Shown here piece by piece: positions 1 to 5,974 of a stretch of DNA of 5,974 bases (its first letter is position 1; each line of letters opens with the position of its first letter). The stretch is from Brevundimonas sp. UBA7534 (lineage in GTDB: Bacteria; Pseudomonadota; Alphaproteobacteria; Caulobacterales; Caulobacteraceae), in assembly GCF_002479325.1 (NCBI RefSeq), contig NZ_DLMO01000096.1, forward strand, positions 1 through 5,974. The letters run 5' to 3'. The notes below the pieces were generated by a model, which had not been told where the DNA came from, made no database searches, and saw only the letters and a list, made by a program, of their open reading frames with translations. The translations under genes were made by a program, and so were the position numbers.

Positions 1-525
1 CAGCCGCCGCCACTGATCGTCGAACTTGACCAGGGTGGTGTGCCGATGGTCCCGCGGCGCCTCGCCGCCCCGGCCGTCGTAGTTGGCGAACATGGCCCAC
101 CAGGCCCCGTCGTGGCGATCCACCCAGGTCAGCGATCCGGTCCCCAGTCCCAGGGCGACGCTGCGCTTGTGATGCAGGTCCGTCGGATCGAACACCTCGA
201 CGGAGCTGACGTGCGGCGTGCCGGGGAAGTTCGAACTGGCGCAAACCAGCTCGGCCATGATCAGGGCGCAGGAATTGATGTGCGGATAGCGCACGGGATC
301 GCCGGACCACTCCGCCCGCTTCTCACCGCTGGCCTTGTCATAGCGGACGATCGACCAGTTGGAGACCGCATAGAGGTCGTCCGGTCCCACGGCGACGCCC
401 TGGCGCGCCTCCGAGGCGTAGCGGCGGACAGTCTCGGCCCGCCCGGCCGTCGAAATCGACGGCGGGGCGGCGTGGGCGTCATGGCCTGCGAGCAGGGCGC
501 CGGCCAGCAAGAGGGCGTTCAACAT
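1..525 (-). CDS. Secreted beta-propeller-like protein of unknown function (C-terminus beyond the window)
   Basis: The first 175 codons are visible; the frame is still open at base 1, so the C-terminus is missing. The ATG at 525-523 is the first possible start: the upstream frame reaches a TGA inside the end of the receptor gene with no ATG, GTG or TTG between. A GGAAAGG sequence lies about 7 bases before the ATG. Residues 1-19 look like a signal peptide (hydrophobic 4-14, likely cleavage after A17-H18-A19), though the n-region has no Lys or Arg. The mature part has short strand-turn repeats: GVAVGPDDLYAV (43-54) followed by IVRYDKASGEK (59-69), then VSSVEVFDPTDL and TTLVKFDDQW. This rhythm is typical of six- or seven-bladed propellers of the SMP-30/NHL type. 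Two cysteines (C86, C95) are close enough to form a disulfide. The gene begins 34 bases after the receptor stop, so co-transcription is likely. I cannot assign a family; a ligand-binding or hydrolytic periplasmic role is inference. Confidence 0.8.
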   Translation of the reverse strand, partial: MLNALLLAGALLAGHDAHAAPPSISTAGRAETVRRYASEARQGVAVGPDDLYAVSNWSIVRYDKASGEKRAEWSGDPVRYPHINSCALIMAELVCASSNFPGTPHVSSVEVFDPTDLHHKRSVALGLGTGSLTWVDRHDGAWWAMFANYDGRGGEAPRDHRHTTLVKFDDQWRRL

Positions 526-559
526 GACAAGACCTTTCCGGCGGCTCTCGATCGTCGCC

Positions 560-3160
560 TCAGAAGCTGGCGCTCAGACCCACCCAGAAGGTGCGGCCGT
601 AGCGCGCCGATTCCTGCAGATAGGTGCGGCCCGGCCCGGTCACCTCCCGACGGCCCGAGTCCGACAGGTTCTGCCCCTCGGCGAAGACGGTGATCCCGTT
701 GTCGAACCGCCAGCTGATCGAGGCGTCATAGACGTGACGGCCCTTCCAGTACTGGTCGGCGTTCGGGATGGTGTCGTTGATCGTCTCCAGGAAGCCGCCG
801 ATGTAGTTGTGCGACACCCGCGCCTCCAGCGGACCGCGCTGGTACCAGATCGATTCATTGGTGGTGGTGTCGGGTTGCTGGAACAGGCCGGTGTGGCGTT
901 CGCCCACGCTGGTCAGGAAGGTGAACTCGGTGTCCAGGAAGGTGGCGTTGGCGCTGACGCCGAAGCCGTCGAACGGCGCGGGCAGCATGGTCAGGGCCTG
1001 CTGGAACGCGATCTCGACGCCGCGGATCTTGGCGGTCTCGGCGTTCATCGGCGTAGTCACCAGCACGTCCTCCACGCCCCGACCGACGTCCAGCCGCTGA
1101 TTGGCGGTCAGGGTGAAGATCTCGTTGTCGATCGACTTGGTGAACAGGGCCGCCGAGATCAGGCCGTCCTGTGCCGGATAGTATTCCAGCGACAGGTCCA
1201 GCCCCTCGCTCTCGCGCGGCTTCAGATCGGGGTTGCCCCGCGAAACGGTCGGAACCGCGTCCGCGAAGCTGACGCTCTCGGTCGCGGCCAGGGAGCCGAA
1301 GTCGGGGCGGCCGATGGTGTTGGTCCAGGCGGCCCGCACCACCACATCCTCGCGCACGTTCCAGCGCAGGTGCACGCTGGGCATCCAGCTGTCGTAGTCG
1401 CCGCTGTTCGAGATCGTGTCGGTCCCGTTGCGCAGGGCGTCGGAGGCCACCTCGGTGTGTTCGTATCGGACGCCCGCCAGCAGCGTCAGGTCGTTCCAGC
1501 GATAGGACCCCTGGGCGTAGGCGGCCGAGACGTCCTCGGTCACGTCATAGTCGCCGTTGGTGTTCGACACCGCCGAGGTGAAGCGGCTGCGATTGGCCTC
1601 GAAGAAGTCGGCGGCCTTGTCCACGTCGATGCGCGGGGTCAGCAGATAGCGGCCCTCGATCAGCTCGGACGGCCCCTGCGCGGCGACCTCGGCCAGGGTG
1701 TAGGCGAAGCCGCTGGCGGTCCTGTAGGTCGTGCGGATGTTGCTGTAGTCGCGCTCGGTCGCGCGATAGACGCCGCCGAACTTCAGCTTCAGGTTCCGCT
1801 CGTAGCCGCCGTCGTCGAACGCCAGGTTCAGCCGCGCCTGGGTGGTCGATTCATCGCTTTCGAGCCGGTCCTCGCGCTGCTGCTGGAAGACATAGTTGGC
1901 CGGGTCGCGGACGTAGGCCTGGTTCGGCTGGTCGAAGATCGGGAAGAAGTCCGAGCTGTCGTAGGCGAAGCCGAAGCTCGCGCCCTGACCCCGGAATTCC
2001 AGCGAGGTGTTGGGCGTCTCCAGCGCGGCGTGCGAATAGACCAGGTCGCCGTCCAGGGTCCACCGGTCGTCCACGTCCCAGCGGAAGCCCGTGCGGCCCA
2101 GGCCGATCTCGCGCCGGGTGATCGGCTGGTTGACGTGGATGGTGTTGCGGCCGCTGGCGAAGGCGCCGCTGGTCTGGGTCTGGTCCGAGACGTCGCCGAT
2201 CGGCTCGATGCGGTATTCGATCCGCTCCTCGTCGTCCTCCATCTTGGCGAACAGGCCGGACGCCTCCCAGCGGAAGGCGTCGCCGGGGCGCCATTCCAGC
2301 TTGCCGTTCACGCCCGAGCGCTGCTTGGTGTTGTTGTACCAGAACAGGCGCACCTGGGTCGGGACCTGGATGCCGTTGCCCGCGGCCGAGCCGGAATCGA
2401 CCGGCGCGCCGGCGTCGGTGTATTCGCGCACCGAGGGCGAGGCCGACTCCACCTGCGGGATATCGTAGTCCAGCTGCTCGTGCGAGGCGCCGACCACCAC
2501 GCCCCATTCGTCGGCCGCGCCGAAGCGGCGTCCGGCGGCGAAGGACAGGCGATAGGACGGCTTGTCGTTGCGCACGTCGCCGTGCTGCTCATACACCCCG
2601 TACGACCCCATGCCGTTGAAGAAGGGGCCGTCGGCGTCGAAGGCGCTGCGGGTGGCGATGTTGATGACCCCGCCGATGGCGTTGCCGTCATTCTCGGGCG
2701 TCACCGTCTTGATCACCTCGACCCGGCCGGCCATCACAGACGGCACGATATCCAGCGGCACGGTGCGCGCGCTATCGTCGACCGAGCCGACATGGGCGCC
2801 GTCGATCGTGGTGCGGTTATAGGTCGAGGCCAGGCCGCGCAGGATCGGCCAGCGGGGCTCGCCCTGGTCCTCCATCACCGAGACGCCGGGAATGCGGCGC
2901 AGGGCGGCGGCGGTGTTGTGGTCCGGCAGCTTGCCGATGTCGTCGGCCGACACCGCGTCCATCACCTCGAACTCGGCGCGCTTGACGGCGATGGCGGCGC
3001 GCTGGGCCTCGCGCTGGCCGGTCACGACGATCTCGTCGATCTCGGAGGGCGGGGCCTCCTGGGCGCGGGCGGAGGCGGCGAAGGCGGCCGTGGCCAGCGC
3101 CGTGGTGGCGAGCAGAAGCGGGCCGCGCGCACGCGGCGATATACGAATGAACACAGGCAT
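560..3160 (-). CDS. TonB-dependent outer-membrane receptor, Xanthomonas/Caulobacter type
   Basis: Complete 866-residue receptor predicted to import a ligand across the outer membrane using energy from TonB-ExbBD. A signal peptide covers residues 1-33 (R6, R10 and R12 in the n-region, Ala-rich core, cleavage after A31-R32-A33). A TonB box DEIVVTG (42-48) follows at once, so there is no FecA-like signalling domain. The plug spans roughly 55-175: DDIGKLPDHN (73-82), RIPGVSV (89-95), ILRGL (106-110), TIDG (118-121), and the plug end GNAIGGVINIATRS (159-172). The rest is beta-barrel, with the family motif GNPDLKP at 642-648 and a terminal Phe (SASF), the usual outer-membrane insertion signal. The length is normal for the TIGR01782-like family. 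The ATG at 3160 is the only start: the frame upstream is open to a TGA at 3274-3272 without any start codon. An AGGGGG tract touches the ATG, which is unusually close for a ribosome binding site. The ligand is unknown; relatives import sugars, metals or other nutrients. Confidence 0.95.
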   Translation of the reverse strand: MPVFIRISPRARGPLLLATTALATAAFAASARAQEAPPSEIDEIVVTGQREAQRAAIAVKRAEFEVMDAVSADDIGKLPDHNTAAALRRIPGVSVMEDQGEPRWPILRGLASTYNRTTIDGAHVGSVDDSARTVPLDIVPSVMAGRVEVIKTVTPENDGNAIGGVINIATRSAFDADGPFFNGMGSYGVYEQHGDVRNDKPSYRLSFAAGRRFGAADEWGVVVGASHEQLDYDIPQVESASPSVREYTDAGAPVDSGSAAGNGIQVPTQVRLFWYNNTKQRSGVNGKLEWRPGDAFRWEASGLFAKMEDDEERIEYRIEPIGDVSDQTQTSGAFASGRNTIHVNQPITRREIGLGRTGFRWDVDDRWTLDGDLVYSHAALETPNTSLEFRGQGASFGFAYDSSDFFPIFDQPNQAYVRDPANYVFQQQREDRLESDESTTQARLNLAFDDGGYERNLKLKFGGVYRATERDYSNIRTTYRTASGFAYTLAEVAAQGPSELIEGRYLLTPRIDVDKAADFFEANRSRFTSAVSNTNGDYDVTEDVSAAYAQGSYRWNDLTLLAGVRYEHTEVASDALRNGTDTISNSGDYDSWMPSVHLRWNVREDVVVRAAWTNTIGRPDFGSLAATESVSFADAVPTVSRGNPDLKPRESEGLDLSLEYYPAQDGLISAALFTKSIDNEIFTLTANQRLDVGRGVEDVLVTTPMNAETAKIRGVEIAFQQALTMLPAPFDGFGVSANATFLDTEFTFLTSVGERHTGLFQQPDTTTNESIWYQRGPLEARVSHNYIGGFLETINDTIPNADQYWKGRHVYDASISWRFDNGITVFAEGQNLSDSGRREVTGPGRTYLQESARYGRTFWVGLSASF

Positions 3161-3245
3161 CCCCCTAGGTCTCGACGACGTCGGGCGATTAGGGGGCGGG
3201 TGCGACGGGCGCGTTTCGCTTGATTGTCGGCGTCGTGAACTCTCG

Positions 3246-3263
3246 GCGACGGTTCGTCGTCGC
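3246..3263 (-). other. Small stem-loop in the receptor gene leader
   Basis: A perfect 6-base inverted repeat, GCGACG (3246-3251) and CGTCGC (3258-3263), encloses a 6-base loop. It lies about 85 bases upstream of the receptor start and immediately after the hairpin at 3273-3298 in transcript order. Whether it is transcribed with the receptor is unknown. Confidence 0.25.
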
Positions 3264-3272
3264 TTGGGTCGT

Positions 3273-3298
3273 CACGCGGAGGGCTCGCCGCCCGCGTG
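3273..3298 (-). terminator. Possible hairpin terminator or attenuator after the lipoprotein gene
   Basis: A perfect 7-base inverted repeat (CACGCGG at 3273-3279, CCGCGTG at 3292-3298) has a 12-base GC-rich spacer. On the minus strand it begins 33 bases after the lipoprotein stop, a plausible terminator position. No T-run follows, so it would be a weak intrinsic terminator at best; a chance GC-rich stem is possible. Confidence 0.3.
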
Positions 3299-3330
3299 TG
3301 CGGCCCTGATGCGGGCCATGCGCCCCGGCC

Positions 3331-4161
3331 TCAGCCCGGCCGCCACTCGCTGAGCACGGCGCCGGCGGCGTCCTCGAAGGCGACGCGGTCGATCTGGGCG
3401 GCGGCGATGCACACGGGCCTCTGGTCCGGGCTGGAGGCGCGGCACCGGAACGCACGGCCGTCGGCGAAGGCGGTCAGGCGCCCTTCCAGCACCAGACGGT
3501 AACCGCCCGCCGGGGCGACGGCCGGCTGGTCGCCCTCGCCGCGCACCACGAAGCTGTAGGCGCGGCCGTTGCGGCGGCCCAGGCGCGAGCTGTCCTGCTC
3601 GTGCACCGCCGCCAGTCCCACCGTCTGCGGCGAAGGCGCGACGGGGCCGCTGGCCAGGGGGTCGCCCTGTCCGGCCGGGCAGCCCTCGACGCGCAGCCAG
3701 GGCCGGTTCAGCCAGAATCCCTCGACCGCTTCCCAGTCGGCCGACCCGCCCGAGATCAGCGCCGACTGCGTCCAGTCGCCGGGGGTCAGGCTGAGGCGCA
3801 GGGTCTTGCGCTCGGCGCCCCACGACCACCGGCCCAGCCCGTCGCCGGGCGCGTCCTCGGCCGCGACGGGGGCGGGTCCCTGGCAGCCGAAAGCCTGACG
3901 CACCGAGAACCGGCGCCCCGACAGGCTGTCGCGGTCCGGCCCGCCCCCCGCGGCGTAGGCCGAGGCCGCGGCCTCGGCGGCCTGGATCAGGTCGGCGCGG
4001 CTCAGCACCGGCGGCGGCGCGGCGGGAGCCGCGTCCGGTTCGGTCGCGGGCGGCGGCGGCGGCGTTGTCTTCTCCGACTCCCCCTGGCAGGCGGTCATGA
4101 TCAGGCCGGACGCGGCGAGCGCGACGACCGGCAGGCGACGGATCGCGATCGGTTCGAGCAT
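3331..4161 (-). CDS. Predicted lipoprotein with a proline-rich linker, function unknown
   Basis: Complete 276-residue protein. The N-terminus is a lipoprotein signal: R8-R9, hydrophobic 11-21, then L-I-M-T-A-C with C25 as the lipidated cysteine. The lipobox is slightly off consensus (Met at -3). A flexible Pro/Ala linker follows (about 33-51), including five consecutive prolines at 34-38, then a helical start (54-71) and a globular domain to the end. Four further cysteines (C93, C161, C240, C251) could form two disulfides. The C-terminus ends in LSEWRPG. The ATG at 4161 is fixed by an in-frame TAG nine bases upstream and is preceded by AGGGTGG with a 4-base spacer. The protein is likely anchored in the envelope facing the periplasm. 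I do not recognise a named domain. It shares orientation with the receptor gene, but the gap of 170 bases argues for a separate unit. Other frames over this stretch lack a signal peptide and look like shadows. Confidence 0.85.
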   Translation of the reverse strand: MLEPIAIRRLPVVALAASGLIMTACQGESEKTTPPPPPATEPDAAPAAPPPVLSRADLIQAAEAAASAYAAGGGPDRDSLSGRRFSVRQAFGCQGPAPVAAEDAPGDGLGRWSWGAERKTLRLSLTPGDWTQSALISGGSADWEAVEGFWLNRPWLRVEGCPAGQGDPLASGPVAPSPQTVGLAAVHEQDSSRLGRRNGRAYSFVVRGEGDQPAVAPAGGYRLVLEGRLTAFADGRAFRCRASSPDQRPVCIAAAQIDRVAFEDAAGAVLSEWRPG

Positions 4162-4250
4162 GGAACCACCCTAGCATGCTGATCGCTGGTTGGGGGGCAG
4201 GCGCGGAAAAAAGGTTGACCTGACCCGCGCGGGGGAGTCTCCAAGGGCCA
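4162..4250. promoter_or_regulatory. Divergent promoter region between the lipoprotein and permease genes
   Basis: The 89 bases between two divergent starts must hold regulatory signals for both genes. Visible elements are TTGACC at 4215-4220, a -35-like hexamer for the permease with no clear -10; palindromes AGCATGCT (4173-4180) and CCCGCGCGGG (4224-4233); GGAG-T-CTCC (4234-4242), which contains a GAGTC; and a run of six A at 4207-4212. The tandem GGTCAGGTCA reads on the minus strand over 4214-4223. Ribosome-binding sequences are AGGGTGG for the lipoprotein and AAGGG (4243-4247, only 3 bases from the ATG) for the permease. Promoter presence follows from geometry; individual boxes are uncertain. 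Confidence 0.5.
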
Positions 4251-5642
4251 ATGACTTTCGATCAGATCGCCGCCCTGGTCGTGCTCGTCGCCGTCGTCGG
4301 CGCGCTGATCCACGGCAAGGCCCGCGCCGACATCGTCGCCCTGACGGGGGCCGCCGTCCTGCTGCTGCTGGGCGTGGTGCGCCCGGTCGAGGTGCAGGGC
4401 GCCTTCGCCAGCCCGGCCATCATCGCCCTGGCCGGACTGTTCGTCATCGCCTACGCCATCGAGCTGTCGGGCCTGCTGGGCCTGCTGATCCGACAGGCCA
4501 CGCGGCTGGCGTCGCGCATCGGCGCGCGAGGCATCTGGATCGTCATCGGCCTGTGCGGCGCGGTCGGAGGCTTTCTGAACAACACCCCCGTGGTGGTTCT
4601 GGCCGCGCCGGTGATCCGCGACGTGGCCAAGTCGCTGAAGCTGTCGCCCAAGCGGTTCCTGATGCCTCTCAGCCACGTCACGGTCCTGGGCGGCCTGCTG
4701 ACGTTGATCGGGACCTCGACCAACCTGCTGGTCAACGACATGGCCCGCAACGCCGGCCAGCCGGTGTTCAGCCTGTTCGAGATCACCCCGGTCGGCCTGG
4801 TCATCGCCGCCGTGGGCGGGCTGTGGCTCTATTTCGTCGGCGCGCGCCAGCTGGGGCGGACGGTCGCCCGCGACGAAGCCGAGGCCGCGCGGCTGGAGGC
4901 CGAGGCGCTGGAACGCGCCCGCGCCGAACGGCGCCGGCGCCTGCCCTTCAACCTCCCGCGCCTGGGCGAATCGCGAAACCAGTCCGACGGCTCGGGCGAC
5001 GCCCATCTGGGCGACGTGGAACTGTACGGCGCGGCGGACCGCCCGTTCCAGCTGCGCCCGGCCCTGACCGCCCTGGCGGTCTTCGTCGTGGTGATCGCGG
5101 CGGCGGCCCTGGGCTGGGTCCCCATCGCGGCGGCCGCCTTCGCCGGGGCGGTGGCCCTGATCCTGATGCGGACCATCACCCCGGAAGAGGCCTACGCCGG
5201 CCTGCGTCCCGAGATTTTGCTGCTGATCGCCGGCATGGTCGTGGTCGGCACGGCCATCGAGGTGACGGGCCTGGCCGCGGCCGGGGCCGCCCGCCTGATC
5301 GACGTGATCCGGCCGCTGGGGCCGCTGGGGGCGCTGATCGTGCTCTACGGCGTGACCCTGTTCGCCACCGAACTGCTGTCCAACGCCACCGTGGCGGTGC
5401 TGATCACGCCCATCGCCGTGGCCCTGGCCGAGAGCCTGGGGGTCGATCCGCGGCCGTTCCTGGTGGCGGTGATGATGTCCGCCTCGGCCGCCTTCGCCAC
5501 GCCGTTCGGCTACCAGACCAATGTGCTGGTCTATAACATGGCCGGCTACAGCTACATGGACTTCGTGAAGGTCGGCCTGCCGCTGAACCTGATCACCTGG
5601 GCCACAGGCATGGCGGCGATCCCGATCTTCTTCCCGTTCTGA
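4251..5642 (+). CDS. SLC13/DASS-family inner-membrane anion permease without TrkA-C domains
   Basis: Complete 463-residue polytopic membrane protein of the divalent-anion/sodium symporter family (citrate, dicarboxylate, sulfate and similar substrates; the ion-transporter superfamily that includes ArsB and NhaD). The internal duplication is visible. Half one has L109-N-N-T-P113 followed by GTSTN (154-158); half two has L-S-N-A-T (376-380) followed by TPFGYQTN (417-424). These pairs are the re-entrant-loop substrate/sodium sites in the family. Hydrophobic segments lie at about 5-21, 27-45, 53-70, 93-120, 178-197, 270-306, 322-341, 355-375, 380-395 and 440-461. The halves are joined by a charged, probably cytosolic linker (about 200-265) with a short helical, coiled-coil-like part at 204-230. 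Relatives such as E. coli YfbS are near 600 residues and carry two TrkA-C domains here; this protein has none. An in-frame TGA at 4221 with no start before 4251 fixes the ATG. The substrate cannot be deduced. Confidence 0.93.
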   Translation: MTFDQIAALVVLVAVVGALIHGKARADIVALTGAAVLLLLGVVRPVEVQGAFASPAIIALAGLFVIAYAIELSGLLGLLIRQATRLASRIGARGIWIVIGLCGAVGGFLNNTPVVVLAAPVIRDVAKSLKLSPKRFLMPLSHVTVLGGLLTLIGTSTNLLVNDMARNAGQPVFSLFEITPVGLVIAAVGGLWLYFVGARQLGRTVARDEAEAARLEAEALERARAERRRRLPFNLPRLGESRNQSDGSGDAHLGDVELYGAADRPFQLRPALTALAVFVVVIAAAALGWVPIAAAAFAGAVALILMRTITPEEAYAGLRPEILLLIAGMVVVGTAIEVTGLAAAGAARLIDVIRPLGPLGALIVLYGVTLFATELLSNATVAVLITPIAVALAESLGVDPRPFLVAVMMSASAAFATPFGYQTNVLVYNMAGYSYMDFVKVGLPLNLITWATGMAAIPIFFPF

Positions 5643-5649
5643 GGCGGGT

Positions 5650-5974
5650 TCAGACGTCCAGATCCATCACGACCGGGGCATGGTCGCTAGGCCGTTCCCA
5701 TTCGCGCACCGTGTCGAGGATGCGGGCGCTGCTCTTGACCACGGCGGGCGTCAGGCCGGGCGAGGTCCACAGATGGTCCAGCCGCAGGCCCCGGTTCGAC
5801 TTGCGGAAATCCTTGGCGCGATAGCTCCACCAGCTGGCCAGTTTGACCGGATCGGGGATCTGGTCGCGCAGCACGTCGGTGAAGCCGCCCGCATCCTGAA
5901 GCCGATACAGGGTCTCGACCTCGCCGGGCGTGTGGCTGACCACCTTGGACATGAAGCGGTGGTTCCAGACGTCG
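5650..5974 (-). CDS. xthA: Exodeoxyribonuclease III, C-terminal part (N-terminus beyond the window)
   Basis: The last 107 complete codons of an exonuclease III-type AP endonuclease/3'-5' exonuclease of base-excision repair, cytoplasmic. The frame is open at the right edge (…DVWNHRF before the Met at 5952), so that Met is internal, not the start. Family landmarks run in order: SWWSYR (around 5818-5835), which matches the W-x-YR DNA-binding segment; RLDHLW, with the Asp at 5776-5778 equivalent to the conserved catalytic-region Asp; and RPSDHAPV, with the essential Asp-His pair at 5680-5685. The catalytic Glu and the DxN motif would lie outside the window. The gene ends 7 bases from the convergent permease stop. 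Other members of the endonuclease/exonuclease/phosphatase fold are possible, but the WWSYR/RLDH/SDH set favours exonuclease III. Confidence 0.85.
   Translation of the reverse strand, partial: DVWNHRFMSKVVSHTPGEVETLYRLQDAGGFTDVLRDQIPDPVKLASWWSYRAKDFRKSNRGLRLDHLWTSPGLTPAVVKSSARILDTVREWERPSDHAPVVMDLDV

Larger units (their letters stand above)
3161..3330 (-). promoter_or_regulatory. Leader/promoter region upstream of the TonB receptor gene
   Basis: This gap of 170 bases between the lipoprotein stop and the receptor start is the only place for a receptor promoter if it is not read through from the lipoprotein gene. It contains two small inverted repeats (3273-3298 and 3246-3263), the perfect 8-base palindrome CGACGTCG (3176-3183), and the CTAGGGGG tract directly before the ATG. 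I find no convincing -35/-10 pair, no AT-rich Fur-like box and no coding sequence. The assignment is by position. Confidence 0.4.

Noticed and set aside
524..3223. An 899-codon open frame on the plus strand, antisense to the TonB receptor
   Set aside because: It lies in exact codon register with the receptor, so its stops would require TTA, CTA or TCA codons in the receptor, which are rare at this GC content. Its translation is low-complexity Val/Gly/Arg/Ala with no domain, while the minus-strand frame shows a full signal peptide, TonB box, plug and barrel.
4051..4061. Run of GGC repeats near the lipoprotein N-terminus, considered as a slippage-prone repeat
   Set aside because: It encodes the proline run of the linker and stays in frame; short Pro/Ala linkers of this kind are common in GC-rich lipoproteins.
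3272..4177. A 301-codon minus-strand frame over the lipoprotein gene
   Set aside because: Arg/Pro/Gly-rich with no signal or domain. The frame at 3331-4161 has a good ribosome binding site and a lipobox.
4214..4223. Tandem GGTCA-GGTCA (minus strand) considered as an operator
   Set aside because: Too short and with no adjacent regulator gene or further copies in the window; noted only as part of the divergent region.
4101..5006. A 301-codon minus-strand frame opposite the permease start
   Set aside because: Gln/Asp/Arg-rich shadow translation that would cover the divergent promoter region and the start of a well-supported membrane protein.
4190..5536. A 448-codon plus-strand frame overlapping the permease
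   Set aside because: The translation is Arg/Gly/Pro-rich with no hydrophobic segments or motifs. The overlapping frame from 4251 is a clear SLC13 permease.
5638..5654. TCTGA/TCAGA inverted repeat spanning the two convergent stop codons, considered as a bidirectional terminator
   Set aside because: Only 5 bases with a 7-base loop and no T-run. The symmetry arises mostly from two TGA stops facing each other.

Overview
This is a very GC-rich window (clearly above 60% by eye) with alphaproteobacterial features. The TonB-dependent receptor is of the Xanthomonas/Caulobacter type, the start sites have weak or compact Shine-Dalgarno sequences, and long spurious ORFs run antisense to the real genes. 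A Caulobacterales host such as Brevundimonas or Caulobacter is the best inference. It rests on protein style, not on a marker gene. The window looks like ordinary chromosome: I see no mobile element, phage gene, CRISPR array, tRNA or rRNA.

Layout, left to right. Positions 1-525 (minus) hold the first 175 codons of a predicted secreted, beta-propeller-like protein that runs off the left edge. Positions 560-3160 (minus) encode a complete 866-residue TonB-dependent outer-membrane receptor. Its stop lies 34 bases before the start of the secreted protein, so the two are probably one transcription unit with the receptor first. Positions 3161-3330 are a leader/promoter region with two small hairpins. 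Positions 3331-4161 (minus) encode an uncharacterised proline-rich lipoprotein. Positions 4162-4250 are a short divergent promoter region. Positions 4251-5642 (plus) encode an SLC13/DASS-type inner-membrane anion permease. Positions 5650-5974 (minus) are the 3' part of an exodeoxyribonuclease III gene, convergent with the permease and separated from it by 7 bases.

How they may work together: the receptor would import an unknown ligand across the outer membrane using TonB energy, and the co-oriented secreted protein may bind or process that ligand. The lipoprotein is probably a separate envelope protein. The permease, on the other strand, could move small anions across the inner membrane, but nothing visible ties it to the receptor. 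The DNA-repair nuclease is functionally unrelated. No stretch above 300 bases lacks a gene. I do not see a clear undescribed system; the most useful leads are the receptor/secreted-protein pair and the permease that lacks the usual cytosolic regulatory domains.
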